A program made the position numbers and the translations under genes. The notes below the pieces were generated by a model. That model searched no databases. It was not told the origin of the DNA and saw only the letters and a program-made list of their open reading frames with translations. A stretch of DNA of 42,841 nt from a virus. Below, piece after piece: positions 15,270 through 24,270 of the stretch (the first letter of the stretch is position 1; each line of letters begins with the position of its first letter). The DNA is taken from IMG/VR virus record IMGVR_UViG_3300033388_004911, positions 1 to 42,841 of that record. One strand, given 5' to 3'.

Positions 15270-16232
15270 CTACGTGAACGTAATTATCAGTTCGTCGTCT
15301 CCGGCATCCGCCGACCGCAGGAGCTTGAACTCCGTATCGTCAGTCTGAATGCCATTGCGATCGCTCTCGTCAGCTCCCACAATCTGGAAGGTCGCCGACG
15401 TGAACGCGATATTGTTACCATCAGCGGACCCGCTGCCAACGTGGAGCGACAGGGCGACGATCGTGCGGCGAATCCAATCGCCATAGGTATCGTGATCTTC
15501 AACCGTCGTGGCCTCGGGGTCCATGGTCCCTCCGACTTCACGGTCGACAATAACCGCCCCGCAGTACCCGGTAATGTCCCGGCTATCCGGCCGCAGTTGC
15601 ACGTCGTTGCCGATATCAATAGTGAGTTCGGAGAGTTTCGCCAGGAAGTCCCCGCCGATGTTCAGGTCGCTGTTGGCGAACCGCGGCGGTAGGACCGACG
15701 GATAGTCAGGCGCCAGGAGTGCCACATCTTCCGGCTCGTCCCACGCCCCGGTGAACGTGAACTCGATCATCACACGCTCGCCGCTGGCAAACGTCGTGAC
15801 GAACGTACCCTGAGCACCGCGGATACTCTTGAACACTCCGTCTTCGTACAGGCCGATGGTCAGTGTTTCGGTGTTGGAGCCGTCGGCCTCCGGCGGTCGG
15901 CTGTCGAAGCGGAACGTATCGCTATCGTCGTACATACCACAGGCGGGCAGGAACGTACTCGCCCACGACGGTACGGGCGCCCCGATACTCCCTGATCCGG
16001 TGAGTTCCACCTTGAACGTAACTACCCCGCTGCGGGCCCCGGGGCTGCTGGGCAGTTTGCTGAAGCTGGCGCCCTGGCCGTCGCGTGTGACCGTGTCGAT
16101 CGTCGGGGAGATCGTCGCGTCAAACACGTTAAACGTGCCGTCAGCCGCCCCCAGTGCTTCGGCCACTCCCGGCACGGCCTCGATCTTCGCCGCGAGTACT
16201 CGTCGTTTCATAATCAGTGGTGCATTGCCCAT
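15270..16232 (-). CDS. Major tail tube protein
   Basis: A 320-aa beta-rich protein in the position of the main tail tube subunit, before the G/GT chaperones and tape measure. The N-terminus (MKRRVLAAKIEAVPGVAEAL, then TFNVFDATISPTIDT) is typical of siphovirus tube proteins, which open with an account of 'values' along the chain and a strand-rich core. The C-terminal third (NIAFTSATFQIVGADESDR) is also common in this class. The ATG at 16232 has an excellent AGGAG seven bases upstream, as expected for an abundant protein. It is longer than a minimal tube, so an extra surface domain is possible. Confidence 0.75.
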   Translation of the reverse strand: MGNAPLIMKRRVLAAKIEAVPGVAEALGAADGTFNVFDATISPTIDTVTRDGQGASFSKLPSSPGARSGVVTFKVELTGSGSIGAPVPSWASTFLPACGMYDDSDTFRFDSRPPEADGSNTETLTIGLYEDGVFKSIRGAQGTFVTTFASGERVMIEFTFTGAWDEPEDVALLAPDYPSVLPPRFANSDLNIGGDFLAKLSELTIDIGNDVQLRPDSRDITGYCGAVIVDREVGGTMDPEATTVEDHDTYGDWIRRTIVALSLHVGSGSADGNNIAFTSATFQIVGADESDRNGIQTDDTEFKLLRSADAGDDELIITFT

Positions 16233-16257
16233 GGTATATCTCCTGCAACGTCAGCGG

Positions 16258-16749
16258 TTATCCTGGTGTATAGGGGTCGTTGTCCTTCGTCCGGTACCTG
16301 ACGATGATCAGTACAATAATGCCCGTGGACCCGGCGTTCGCATCAAACGCCTGCGGTGGTCCGACGAACGTGTCGATGGCCCGGCCGCCGCGTGTGCGGC
16401 TGGCCTCGCCGTTGGTGAGTGCTTTTTCGAGGTCCGCCCGCACGCGGTTGGTCCTCGTGTCGATGGGCGTTTCTTCTTTGTCAGACGCCAGCACGTAGCA
16501 CACCAGGGCAAACGGCTGGATCCACCCGAGCAGTCCCGAGTTGCCACCCGTGGAGGTCGCCTCGTCTTCGTCCGGATCTTCCTGGACGATTATCACCCGG
16601 CCATTGATCTGTGGCGTGCCTGTCCGCCAGTCGTTGCTCGTTGGGCGGAGTGGCAGGAGGTCTTGCTTGTACCCGTTGGCTATCGTGATGGTCGCGATGG
16701 TCGATCGGATATCTTCGGCAATGTCTTCGACAAGAGGTTCGTCGCTCAT
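16258..16749 (-). CDS. Tail terminator or tail completion protein (gpU-like)
   Basis: A 163-aa protein between the gpZ-like gene and the tail tube gene, the place of lambda U. It has an N-terminal helix (DEPLVEDIAEDIRSTIATI), INGRVIIVQEDPDED, a central IQPFALVCYVLASD strand pair and a C-terminal IIVLIIVRYRTKD strand, the mixed fold seen in tail terminators that cap the tube. The ATG overlaps the TGA of the gpZ-like gene (ATGA). Confidence 0.65.
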   Translation of the reverse strand: MSDEPLVEDIAEDIRSTIATITIANGYKQDLLPLRPTSNDWRTGTPQINGRVIIVQEDPDEDEATSTGGNSGLLGWIQPFALVCYVLASDKEETPIDTRTNRVRADLEKALTNGEASRTRGGRAIDTFVGPPQAFDANAGSTGIIVLIIVRYRTKDNDPYTPG

Positions 16750-17333
16750 CGTCCCGCCCTCCGGAGCATCCTATCGACCTGGTTGCCGAGTTCGTTCCGA
16801 AGGTGAGTGGCAATCTCCGTCTCTGCTCGGGCCTGCACACCGGGTGCATCCTTGAGCACCTCCGCCGACGAGGGCCCCTTGGGTTCGACCATCGGCGTCC
16901 GATCGGGGCCAACTCGCTTGAACACGCCAACGTGCCCACTGCCCATCCTCGCGACAAACGCATCCTTAATTCTCGTGCGGCCGCCCTTGGCGCTCTTGTA
17001 CGAAACTCCCCTTCGCCTGGCCCGGGCCAAGTCTCTCTCTGGGGTCTTGGGGTTAGGGTTCATTTCGATCAGCGGCGGGCGCCGTGGCGATATCACCACC
17101 GCACCGACAAGTCTCCGGCCGGACTTGACGCCCGTCACGCCGCGCCTGACGGTCTTTACCTTCATCCCCGGGCGTTCTTCCCTGACCGCCCCGATGATAA
17201 TCTTCCTCGCCCGGCTAACTGTCTTATTGATCGCGAACCTGGCGGCCCGGTCGAAGCCGCGGGGGACAGCCCGGAGCATCAGCCGGGCGAATTGCAAATC
17301 GCGTTTATCCAGGATGACATTGAATCCAATCAT
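16746..17333 (-). CDS. Minor tail protein Z (gpZ family)
   Basis: A 195-aa basic protein of the lambda gpZ class, which completes the tail end that joins the head. The C-terminal half has clear family features: KDAFVARMGSGHVGVFKR, a TPMVEPKGPSSAEVLKD segment and THLRNELGNQVDRMLRR. The N-terminal half is helical (GFDRAARFAINKTVSRARK). It is coupled by ATGA to the genes on both sides, in the same order as lambda FII-Z-U. Confidence 0.85.
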   Translation of the reverse strand: MIGFNVILDKRDLQFARLMLRAVPRGFDRAARFAINKTVSRARKIIIGAVREERPGMKVKTVRRGVTGVKSGRRLVGAVVISPRRPPLIEMNPNPKTPERDLARARRRGVSYKSAKGGRTRIKDAFVARMGSGHVGVFKRVGPDRTPMVEPKGPSSAEVLKDAPGVQARAETEIATHLRNELGNQVDRMLRRAGR

Positions 17334-17674
17334 GCAAGCCTCAGGTCGATCATCTCGGTATCCTGTACGGGAATCGCTTGAATCATCAGGCCGACGGGGT
17401 CCTCGCCGAGCCGCTTTGAAATCATCACAATGTCCTCACCGGTGTCCATTTCGCTCGTGGCGATCCCGCCCACGCAGTCATCGTCAATCGACGTGGCCCG
17501 ATTGGCCACGGTAATCGGCATGACAATCGCACTCGCCGAGCGGTCTTCGATGGCCGGTTCCCGATCGACAATAGCCAGTATGGCCCGTGCATTGGCTTCC
17601 ACCCCCGCCGGCCAGTAGGCAATCTCCTCGCCGAACGTAATCAGAAACACTTCGGGATTTGTCGTGACGGCCAT
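17330..17674 (-). CDS. Putative head-tail joining protein
   Basis: A 114-aa beta-rich protein immediately upstream of the gpZ-like gene, where lambda carries its head-tail joining gene FII. It shows strands such as VFLITFGEEIAYWPAG, RAILAIVDREP and EDIVMISKRLGEDP, with the E-x-I-x-Y-W-P pattern seen in small neck proteins. The ATG at 17674 lies two bases past the stop of the tailspike-like gene. The assignment rests on position and fold impression. Confidence 0.6.
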   Translation of the reverse strand: MAVTTNPEVFLITFGEEIAYWPAGVEANARAILAIVDREPAIEDRSASAIVMPITVANRATSIDDDCVGGIATSEMDTGEDIVMISKRLGEDPVGLMIQAIPVQDTEMIDLRLA

Positions 17675-17676
17675 TC

Positions 17677-19377
17677 TTATGTCCCTGTCACCGCAACGCT
17701 GGCGCTGTAAACGCGCCCGTTGTATTCTGCCATGAAGTAGAGCGTTGCGTCGTTGTCATCATCCCACACGGACACAATGACACCGTTGGCGTCTGTCAGT
17801 ATCGTATAGTCACCATCGGCTATGTGGGGATCGACAATCGCCCCCGTGGAAAAGCTCGTATTATTGGCCAGAGCAACAGGTACTCCAAAGTCCGCCCCGC
17901 CACGGCCGGACGTCCACACCCGCACGTTCCCCCGTTGGGCCAAGTCGCTACCGTCGGGATTCTTCAGTTGAATGCTAACGATGGCCGTGCCATCGGGTGT
18001 CCCGGCATTGGCGGCGCTGATCGTCAGCCCGGCTTCCTGTGCCCTAATAGACGGCTTCACTAAATCAAGGCTTCTCTGGTGGGCCTCGGCTACAGTGGTG
18101 ACCTTCATCTTCCCATTGGCAACGTCGGCAACAACCGTATTGTCAATGAAGTCCACAAACTCGTCCCAGTCGCCGCTAGACATATCGTTGTCGGGGTCAA
18201 TATCATGCAGGAGCACGCCGAACCGCCCCCCGCCAGCAGCGGCAACATCAAACCTGGCCTCTATCGCCACCTGTTTGGCGGTATTGAACTCATGGTATCG
18301 CTCGACGCGATGTGGCACGAAGGGGGTGATAGTCCCCCAAGTGCTCCCGTCGTCAGCATCGGCATGGATGAACGTGATCGTGTCAAGATACTTAGGAATC
18401 AGGGCGTCTCTAATCTCAGTGCTGTATCCGTCAGACGCCGTACTTGACCCGCCCACCACCAAATGCCTGGAGCCCTCATGGAACCCATTGTCCCACATCC
18501 ATCGTTGGTTCGCCTGAACCTTGGCGATCTTCGCCGCTATCGTAGTCTCGGCACGAAACTCATCGGCATATAAAGCAATCAGGTGACCCATGTGTTGCAT
18601 CTCTTGAAGCTGTGCAACCGTGAGTCGAGACCCGCCTGTCGTCGCCTCGCTCACATAAAACGTGCCGCGCATGCCGTACTTATTCAGGTAGGCCGCAGCG
18701 TTATAGTGGTTGTCATACGCACCATCAAACTGCAACAACAACTCGCCAAACGACGGCTGCGGCACGAATCGAACGTCAGTGATCTGAAGGGCAGGGACGC
18801 TGTCACCTGGGTTATCTACTGACGTTGTAATACGAATGCTTGTAACAGCAGACAAGTCTGGCGGCGCTCCGCTTTGTGTGTAGAATCCATCTATCGGCCC
18901 GCCGAATGTCTCGTAATCTCCACCATTCCAATAACCGCCCCCAGGTGAACCGAACATCCTGAACTTGTTCCAGTTTGCGTTCTCAAACACCTGAACCACA
19001 ATCGGTGTAAACTCGGCCGGGTCCGCAAAGCCAGCGCCCTCGATTAACTGAATAGTCATCATCCAGTGGGTGTTGCGAAGGTCAACCGGCGAACCAAAGG
19101 TGTAGTCTACGTTGAGAGAACCCCACGCGTTAGCAAGACGCTGAATCCGCATCGCCTTGGGCTGTGTGCTCACGACTCGGTAGTCAGCCTCGTCACTGAC
19201 AGCCTGGTTCGCATCAGCAGCCCAAGCACTCACGTCATCACAGGGGACCACCACAGGCGCATACGGGGGCAGTGCCAGCTTCCTGTCCACCCAACCTGAA
19301 ACCAGACCAGCTCCGTCCACGAGGCCACCTGTCGGAACGGGTCCACCTCTCGGGGCCATCGGTATACCGTCACTCAT
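17677..19377 (-). CDS. Tail or surface protein with degenerate NodB-like deacetylase domain
   Basis: A 566-aa protein in three parts. Residues about 45-205 look like a jelly-roll carbohydrate-binding domain. Residues about 212-435 follow the NodB (CE4) polysaccharide deacetylase plan: LLLQFDGAYDN for motif 1, KYGMRGTFYVSE, TVAQLQEMQHMGHLI for motif 2, and GVLLHDID for the last motif. However, the metal-binding HxxxH of motif 2 is not intact (GHLIALYADE), so activity is doubtful. The C-terminal 130 residues resemble an Ig-like domain. It may bind or modify host surface glycan. The N-terminal PMAPRG motif recurs in the next gene upstream. The ATG at 19377 follows AGAGAGG. Confidence 0.65.
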   Translation of the reverse strand: MSDGIPMAPRGGPVPTGGLVDGAGLVSGWVDRKLALPPYAPVVVPCDDVSAWAADANQAVSDEADYRVVSTQPKAMRIQRLANAWGSLNVDYTFGSPVDLRNTHWMMTIQLIEGAGFADPAEFTPIVVQVFENANWNKFRMFGSPGGGYWNGGDYETFGGPIDGFYTQSGAPPDLSAVTSIRITTSVDNPGDSVPALQITDVRFVPQPSFGELLLQFDGAYDNHYNAAAYLNKYGMRGTFYVSEATTGGSRLTVAQLQEMQHMGHLIALYADEFRAETTIAAKIAKVQANQRWMWDNGFHEGSRHLVVGGSSTASDGYSTEIRDALIPKYLDTITFIHADADDGSTWGTITPFVPHRVERYHEFNTAKQVAIEARFDVAAAGGGRFGVLLHDIDPDNDMSSGDWDEFVDFIDNTVVADVANGKMKVTTVAEAHQRSLDLVKPSIRAQEAGLTISAANAGTPDGTAIVSIQLKNPDGSDLAQRGNVRVWTSGRGGADFGVPVALANNTSFSTGAIVDPHIADGDYTILTDANGVIVSVWDDDNDATLYFMAEYNGRVYSASVAVTGT

Positions 19378-19388
19378 AAGTCACCTCT

Positions 19389-20069
19389 CTAAACGCCCGG
19401 GTCGTGGTATTCGTGCAGCCCGCCGTAAAAGAATAAGCTACTCGCGCTCTCGTCGGGCGCTCTCGTTCTCATCCAACACTTGGTTCCCGCCGGCCGTCGT
19501 CTCATCTGTTCGTCCACCGGCGGTATGGTGGCCAGGGCCCCCACGCCGGCACTCAGCAGGGGGAACTCCGTATAGCAGTCCGAATCACCAGGATCGTCCG
19601 CCGGCGGATCCTCCTGCGAACATATCTGGAGGATGTATAATTGTGCGGTATCTTCAGCGCCGGTAATCAGCAGCCGGTGCAGGTCGTAATGTGAGGCCGT
19701 CCCGCCGTCGGCGGGCGTATCGGCGGACCCGAGTATCTGAGTCCAAGCTCCCCAATCATCAGCACCCGAAACAACTTCGAAGGGTTGGGCTTCCGCCCCA
19801 GCGTCCCCGGCTCCAATACGATCGGCAACATGAGTTTCACCGTCAGGCGTAGCCGCGGCGCCGTACCATTTTTCGCCCGAGTGAACGTGCGTATCGGCCT
19901 CGTAGGCTTCCTGGCCGGTAAACCTGGCTTTCGCCGACAGGGACGCTCCCAGGGCCATAGACCCCGCGTCGTCATTGTTCCCCGTAACGTCCGTAATGGT
20001 ATCGTTACGAGCCGAGTCAGCTTCGGGTACCGCCCACGGACCCATCGGAGCCATTGGAGTGCCGTACAT
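19389..20069 (-). CDS. Putative virion surface protein with PMAP N-terminus
   Basis: A 226-aa acidic protein rich in Gly, Ala, Asp and Thr. Its first residues (MYGTPMAPMGPWAVPEA) resemble those of the NodB-like protein downstream (GIPMAPRGGPVP), which suggests a shared docking tag. The middle has strand-like segments (LYILQICSQED) and the C-terminus ends LFFYGGLHEYHDPGV. No family is recognised. The ATG at 20069 has GGAG eight bases upstream. Confidence 0.5.
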   Translation of the reverse strand: MYGTPMAPMGPWAVPEADSARNDTITDVTGNNDDAGSMALGASLSAKARFTGQEAYEADTHVHSGEKWYGAAATPDGETHVADRIGAGDAGAEAQPFEVVSGADDWGAWTQILGSADTPADGGTASHYDLHRLLITGAEDTAQLYILQICSQEDPPADDPGDSDCYTEFPLLSAGVGALATIPPVDEQMRRRPAGTKCWMRTRAPDESASSLFFYGGLHEYHDPGV

Positions 20070-20074
20070 CGTTC

Positions 20075-20485
20075 TTACTCCGTGCTGTACGTAAACGTCA
20101 CGCCATCATCGTCGTTATCCACCACGAGGTAATACCCCGCGAGGTTGCCATTCGGCAACAACCCGACAGCCTGCCCGTTGAGCAACGGGATAGCCCCGGT
20201 CATATTCTCGGGCTGCAGGGTGAGCCACACCTTGCCCGTATTCGCCGTGGGCGCCGACACGTCATCCGCACCGGGCTTCTGGGCGATGACCGTCGCCTGC
20301 GAGTACAAGGTCTCCACCGCGACCAGGGGAACGCCCTTAACAAACGCTCCGTCGTCCCTTTGATCGGGATTGACCTGCCCGCCGGCATTGGCCATCAATC
20401 CGCCAGGCTGATCCTCGTTGACCGCCGCGAGGATGCCCACCAGAGCGTCCCGCATCTCCAAGCCCAACCATTCAGGTATACTCAT
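20075..20485 (-). CDS. Putative decoration or tail protein with MSIPEWL N-terminus
   Basis: A 136-aa protein with a helical start (MSIPEWLGLEMRDALVGILA) and a beta-rich remainder (VWLTLQPENM, AGYYLVVDNDDDGVTFTY). The N-terminal MSxPEWL motif is shared with the 121-aa protein two genes upstream, so both may dock on the same partner. GGAG lies six bases before the ATG. I cannot name a family. Confidence 0.5.
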   Translation of the reverse strand: MSIPEWLGLEMRDALVGILAAVNEDQPGGLMANAGGQVNPDQRDDGAFVKGVPLVAVETLYSQATVIAQKPGADDVSAPTANTGKVWLTLQPENMTGAIPLLNGQAVGLLPNGNLAGYYLVVDNDDDGVTFTYSTE

Positions 20486-20486
20486 C

Positions 20487-20816
20487 TTAATCTCCGATCG
20501 GAATCATCCGTGTAATCTGTTCATCCAGCGGCCACGCGAGCGGTTCACCCGCAGCCTTGCCCGCCGGGCAGGAAATCACACCTGGCAAGGCGTCTTCGAT
20601 ATTACCAAGTCGGCGTTCAATGTGCTTGAGTTCGATCTTGAACGTGGCGTCCAGTTCCTTGACCTGCAGGGCGATATCCTGATGGCAAGAGCACCCGTCG
20701 TCCTGACTGCCCATCAGAGCGCCGCCGCCCAGGCCGGACCCCGCGACAGCCGCCACGAGGGCAATTGCCATGCCGATCTTCTTTGGTGTCCACCGCGTAT
20801 CTTCAGTCTCACTCAT
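20487..20816 (-). CDS. Single-span membrane protein, possible holin or spanin
   Basis: A 109-aa protein with a polar start, one hydrophobic span at about residues 14-36 (KIGMAIALVAAVAGSGLGGG) and an outer helical part (LKHIERRLGNIED). The layout, with the N-terminus in and a short coiled coil outside, would suit an anchoring, holin-like or spanin-like role, but no lysis partner is seen. The ATG at 20816 has GGTGATT before it. Confidence 0.5.
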   Translation of the reverse strand: MSETEDTRWTPKKIGMAIALVAAVAGSGLGGGALMGSQDDGCSCHQDIALQVKELDATFKIELKHIERRLGNIEDALPGVISCPAGKAAGEPLAWPLDEQITRMIPIGD

Positions 20817-20818
20817 AA

Positions 20819-21184
20819 TCACCACACGCTCAGGCTAAAGTCTCTGAAGTTATGTCCCGGTTGGGTATTCTTCGCACGCACAGCCGAGTCGGCGGGGATC
20901 TTCAGTCCGCCGAGTACGATATCGATCTTCGATGGCAGGTTCAAATGCACAGTCGTACCCCCGTCGAACGAGATAGACGCTCCACCGACCTGGAGTGACA
21001 GGCTGAGCCAGTGCGATTGTCTCTGCGGCGTTGTAAGCACGGTAATCCACTCGTCACTACCGACAGGAATCGCCCCAAAGGTCGGCAGGCCACCGGAAAC
21101 CGCGTCCAACAGTTCAGCGATAACCGGCAGGCCTCGTTCCATGGCCGCCAGGAGCTTTCTACTAAGCCATTCAGGAGTCGACAT
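20819..21184 (-). CDS. Putative decoration or tail protein with MSTPEWL N-terminus
   Basis: A 121-aa protein starting MSTPEWLSRKLLAAMERGLP, a helix closely similar to the start of the 136-aa gene at 20075-20485. The remainder is beta-rich (HWLSLSLQVGGASISFDGG, VHLNLPSKIDIVLGG), reminiscent of a small jelly roll. The likely start is ATG 21184; a GTG 12 bases upstream is in frame. It lies at the border between the glycan block and the tail genes. Confidence 0.5.
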   Translation of the reverse strand: MSTPEWLSRKLLAAMERGLPVIAELLDAVSGGLPTFGAIPVGSDEWITVLTTPQRQSHWLSLSLQVGGASISFDGGTTVHLNLPSKIDIVLGGLKIPADSAVRAKNTQPGHNFRDFSLSVW

Positions 21185-21188
21185 ATCA

Positions 21189-21767
21189 TCACCCACACCC
21201 CACGCGTGATAGTTCTACATTCCTCTTCTCGAGTACGTCGACGAGTGCCTCGAACCGCTTTCGTTCGTGTCCCCATCGTTCGGGGGTTCGAATCTGCCGG
21301 CCATCGGTGAACCCGTCAGCATCGGCGGTACCTGACCAATCCATCCCATAGCAGTCTATCTTCCGGCAGCCCAGGTGGACTGCCAGTGCGATCGATACAT
21401 GCGCCGAGAACTTTGCCCAGCGGAGGTTGGTATCATTGAAGACAATCTCCCCCACTGGATAAAAGGGAAACTTCTCCAGCTCGCCCCAGAACTTATTACG
21501 GATAGCCTGGTGGATAGCCCGCTTGCAAACGATCTTCGGCCGGCAGGGCGGGTCACCCGCGGGGCCGCCTTGTTCGATTACCCATCGGAACGTATGCAGG
21601 TCCGCACACGACCAGTAGTCAACAGGATACCAGAGGACCACGCGATTGACCCCAATGACCACGTCGTAATCCTGGCCGGCCGTCACGAACATTTCGGACG
21701 ACGGGCCGGGGCAGACGACGGCCGCTGTCCTCTCGGCCGACACGCTCTGTCTGGGCTGATCCATCAT
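21189..21767 (-). CDS. DUF115-like Rossmann protein
   Basis: A 192-aa protein with AVVCPGPSSE near the N-terminus, a glycine/proline turn typical of DUF115-type proteins, then VVIGVNRVVLWYPVDYW, and a late LAVHLGCRKIDCYGMDWSG segment. Proteins of this kind are found in glycan-modifying and flagellin-glycosylation gene sets and resemble glycosyltransferases, but the reaction is not known. Two adjacent ATGs (21767 and 21764) overlap the upstream TGA. It closes the glycan block. Confidence 0.65.
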   Translation of the reverse strand: MMDQPRQSVSAERTAAVVCPGPSSEMFVTAGQDYDVVIGVNRVVLWYPVDYWSCADLHTFRWVIEQGGPAGDPPCRPKIVCKRAIHQAIRNKFWGELEKFPFYPVGEIVFNDTNLRWAKFSAHVSIALAVHLGCRKIDCYGMDWSGTADADGFTDGRQIRTPERWGHERKRFEALVDVLEKRNVELSRVGCG

Positions 21768-22324
21768 GGTGTTATTTCCAGGCCTTCCCACGGCTCCTGA
21801 AGCAGCGGGCCAATGCCCTGTACGCCAATCTTATTAGACCCTATGGCAGTCCAGGTTTCCCATCGTCGGCAGTAGGCCACTGACGAGAAGTCCTTCACGG
21901 CGCTATCGAACCCGACAGCCGTGTGCAGCTGGGCATCGTGGCAGATTACCACCCCGGCCACCGGGGCCAGCCGTCGGATCGTCGCCAGCCGTTCGCTCTG
22001 GGGTTCGTGGTCCACGAGGGCTATATCGCAGGGTTGGTCGAGTTCAGGCACGCTCGCCCAATCGTCGATCAGGCGCATCTCATGGCCATTGCCGCACAGC
22101 CCCTCGAATCGCTCGAGCCATTCGGCGTTGTTATCCAGCGTGAGCACCCGCCCGCCGATACCGGTAACCATCGCGTGTAGCAGTGGCGTGGAGTACTCGC
22201 CCGAGCCGCATTCAATGACAAACATCTGCTCGGGGAATGGCCGGGCTATTGCCGCCCGCATCACCGCCGCCGCCACGAATGGCAAGTGTGTGGCGAATTG
22301 GTCTATTGTACTTTCGTTCTTCAT
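21764..22324 (-). CDS. Class I AdoMet methyltransferase-like protein
   Basis: A 186-aa Rossmann-fold protein. The order FVIECGSGEYSTPLL (motif I), VLTLDNNAEWLERF (motif II acidic residue), CDIALVDHEPQSERL and GVVICHDAQ matches small-molecule or glycan methyltransferases of the Methyltransf_24 kind. The target could be a sugar made by its neighbours. Its ATG overlaps the upstream TGA (ATGA) and its TGA overlaps the next gene. Confidence 0.7.
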   Translation of the reverse strand: MKNESTIDQFATHLPFVAAAVMRAAIARPFPEQMFVIECGSGEYSTPLLHAMVTGIGGRVLTLDNNAEWLERFEGLCGNGHEMRLIDDWASVPELDQPCDIALVDHEPQSERLATIRRLAPVAGVVICHDAQLHTAVGFDSAVKDFSSVAYCRRWETWTAIGSNKIGVQGIGPLLQEPWEGLEITP

Positions 22325-24270
22325 TGGGTAACCGCCTCAGTCTCGATCGCGTCATCCAGCGTGCCGAACTGATCGAGCAGGCCGGCCATCTCATCGCAGT
22401 ACGCCCTTGCCCACTGTCCCCATGATTTCCCACGTGGCCGGGTGGTCCCTGCCACACCGTCCACCTGCTCAAACGCCGCCAGGAAAACCTCAAGACACCG
22501 TGCTCGCACTTCGGTCTTCGTGCCGAGGTAGGGCAGGTTCGCGTCGATCTTACCTTCGACCGTGCCGTCCCAGGTCTCCGCGCGTTCGACGCGTCGTACG
22601 GGCTTGGAGCCCGGCGAGTTGCACTCCCAGAACGACGGCGTACGCCCGAGCATCCGGCAGCGATCGGGGAACCAATCCGTACGATCGAGCATCATCGTAA
22701 AGCCCACTTCGTCAAAGTTCCACTCGAGCCAGTTTCGGGCCTTCGTATCTTCATTCTCCACGTCCGCATAGTCAACATGCCCACCGCCAAGCTCATGTCT
22801 GAGATAGTGGATCAGTGCGATCCGAACGCACATCGCCCCGTTAACGCTGTCCCTCAGCGTGGGGCTTTCCTGGCCCATGAGCTTCCGCCACATCCGTACG
22901 GTTCCGCCGAGATAGTTCATCGTCTCGCGGTGTTTCTCTTCGTGCGCGTAGCAGTCCGGCGAGTACAGGTCGAACTTCTCAATGTCGATGGCCCTGTTAA
23001 AGTACGGAACGTTCAGCCCCCACATCTCCGCGTCGGCGGTGAGCAGGTAGTCATTCTCCGGCCACGGGTAGGCACACGCCATCAAACGCACGACCTGGGC
23101 GAACGTCGACCGCTTGAACTCCTTTGCCCAACACTCGACATTCCCTATCCAGCAGATCTCCGCCCCGGCCTCGGAGCACCCTCCCACAACCCTCGCGAGC
23201 CGCGGGTCGGCTGCCCATTCATCCTTAGTGCCAATGAGGAACACACTTGGCGTATAGCCAATGCGATGTTTCCAGATCGCACAGGTCATCGGCAGGGTGG
23301 TAGCGTAGTTCAGATTGCGATCGCACCCCAGGATCACCCGCCTCACCGGCTCGCGTGCTTCATCAGTCGCCGGACTAACAGCCTCCATCGGAGCGGCGCC
23401 CGAAAGCCCCTCTGCCGTTTGAATCCGCCACTCGATATCCTGGTCGCCACATTCCTTCCAATACTCCAGGGCGGCCGGGGCGTCAAAGCCGCTGGCCCCC
23501 AGGTGCGGCATGAGATGATCGTCGGGGAAGGGGGCCGCGTGCCGGTCGTCATCATAGTGGCAGTCCTCATCGTACCACCGTCGTCCCTGGTTGCCCCCGG
23601 CGTCCTCGTTAAGAACGCGAACGTACCGGCGCCCACCTACCATCCGCCATATGAGGTTCTCGAGTACGTTCTGGTCGGAGTTCGGCGTCGCCCAGCAGGT
23701 CATCTGCTTGGCACGTTCGATGAACGCTTCCCACGTGGGAATGCCAATAGCATCCTTCACCCACCGTCGGAACCCGCACATCCCGCCCATGAGCGGGGCA
23801 GTGTGCGACACCGAGTCGTTAATCCCGATGATCGCATACTTCTCGATCGGCAGCCATCCTTCAACGCACATCCTGTCCCGAAACGTCGGTAGCGAGTCCA
23901 GGTCCCGGCAGAGGGTAACTTCCACATCGGAATCCCACAGGGGCTTCAGCCGCCAGAGCATCGCCTCATTGAGCGTCGTGGCCGTCCCGCACTCGATGAT
24001 TCGGCACAGCCCATCGGCGGCCAGTGCTCGCAGTTCGTGGCCGTATAGTCCTTCGTCGAGTTCGTCGTCCACGTGGATCCAGAGTTCCCACCCTGGCCAC
24101 ACGTTATGAAACGCCCGTATCCAAGCGGGCAGATATTTTCGGTAGAAGACCGATGGCCGGCCATCGTCCGTTCGGTGTCGCGTAGCTTGTGGTCCGCCGA
24201 ACAGACAGACGGAAACAACCTGTCGATTCAACGTCAATTTGTCCTCGTCACGATCCATCATAGTCACCAT
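22321..24270 (-). CDS. Tandem-domain glycosyltransferase-like protein
   Basis: A 649-aa protein built of two glycosyltransferase-A-like halves. In the first (about 15-300), VVSVCLFGG opens the nucleotide-binding fold, LWIHVDDELDEG follows, and TLCRDLDSLPT supplies a DxD that would hold metal and the nucleotide sugar. In the second (about 310-600), VILGCDRNLNYATTLP and YLLTADAEMWG (a DAE in the DxD position) repeat the plan. The C-terminal 80 residues are helical. The ATG at 24270 follows a TACCGAAAG leader, and a second copy of that leader with a small frame lies just upstream. Donor and acceptor sugars are unknown. Confidence 0.7.
   Translation of the reverse strand: MVTMMDRDEDKLTLNRQVVSVCLFGGPQATRHRTDDGRPSVFYRKYLPAWIRAFHNVWPGWELWIHVDDELDEGLYGHELRALAADGLCRIIECGTATTLNEAMLWRLKPLWDSDVEVTLCRDLDSLPTFRDRMCVEGWLPIEKYAIIGINDSVSHTAPLMGGMCGFRRWVKDAIGIPTWEAFIERAKQMTCWATPNSDQNVLENLIWRMVGGRRYVRVLNEDAGGNQGRRWYDEDCHYDDDRHAAPFPDDHLMPHLGASGFDAPAALEYWKECGDQDIEWRIQTAEGLSGAAPMEAVSPATDEAREPVRRVILGCDRNLNYATTLPMTCAIWKHRIGYTPSVFLIGTKDEWAADPRLARVVGGCSEAGAEICWIGNVECWAKEFKRSTFAQVVRLMACAYPWPENDYLLTADAEMWGLNVPYFNRAIDIEKFDLYSPDCYAHEEKHRETMNYLGGTVRMWRKLMGQESPTLRDSVNGAMCVRIALIHYLRHELGGGHVDYADVENEDTKARNWLEWNFDEVGFTMMLDRTDWFPDRCRMLGRTPSFWECNSPGSKPVRRVERAETWDGTVEGKIDANLPYLGTKTEVRARCLEVFLAAFEQVDGVAGTTRPRGKSWGQWARAYCDEMAGLLDQFGTLDDAIETEAVTQ

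Noticed and set aside
22777-23892. 371-codon plus-strand frame across the tandem glycosyltransferase gene
   Set aside because: It is the reverse frame of a gene with clear DxD motifs. It has no start signal, and all other genes lie on the minus strand.
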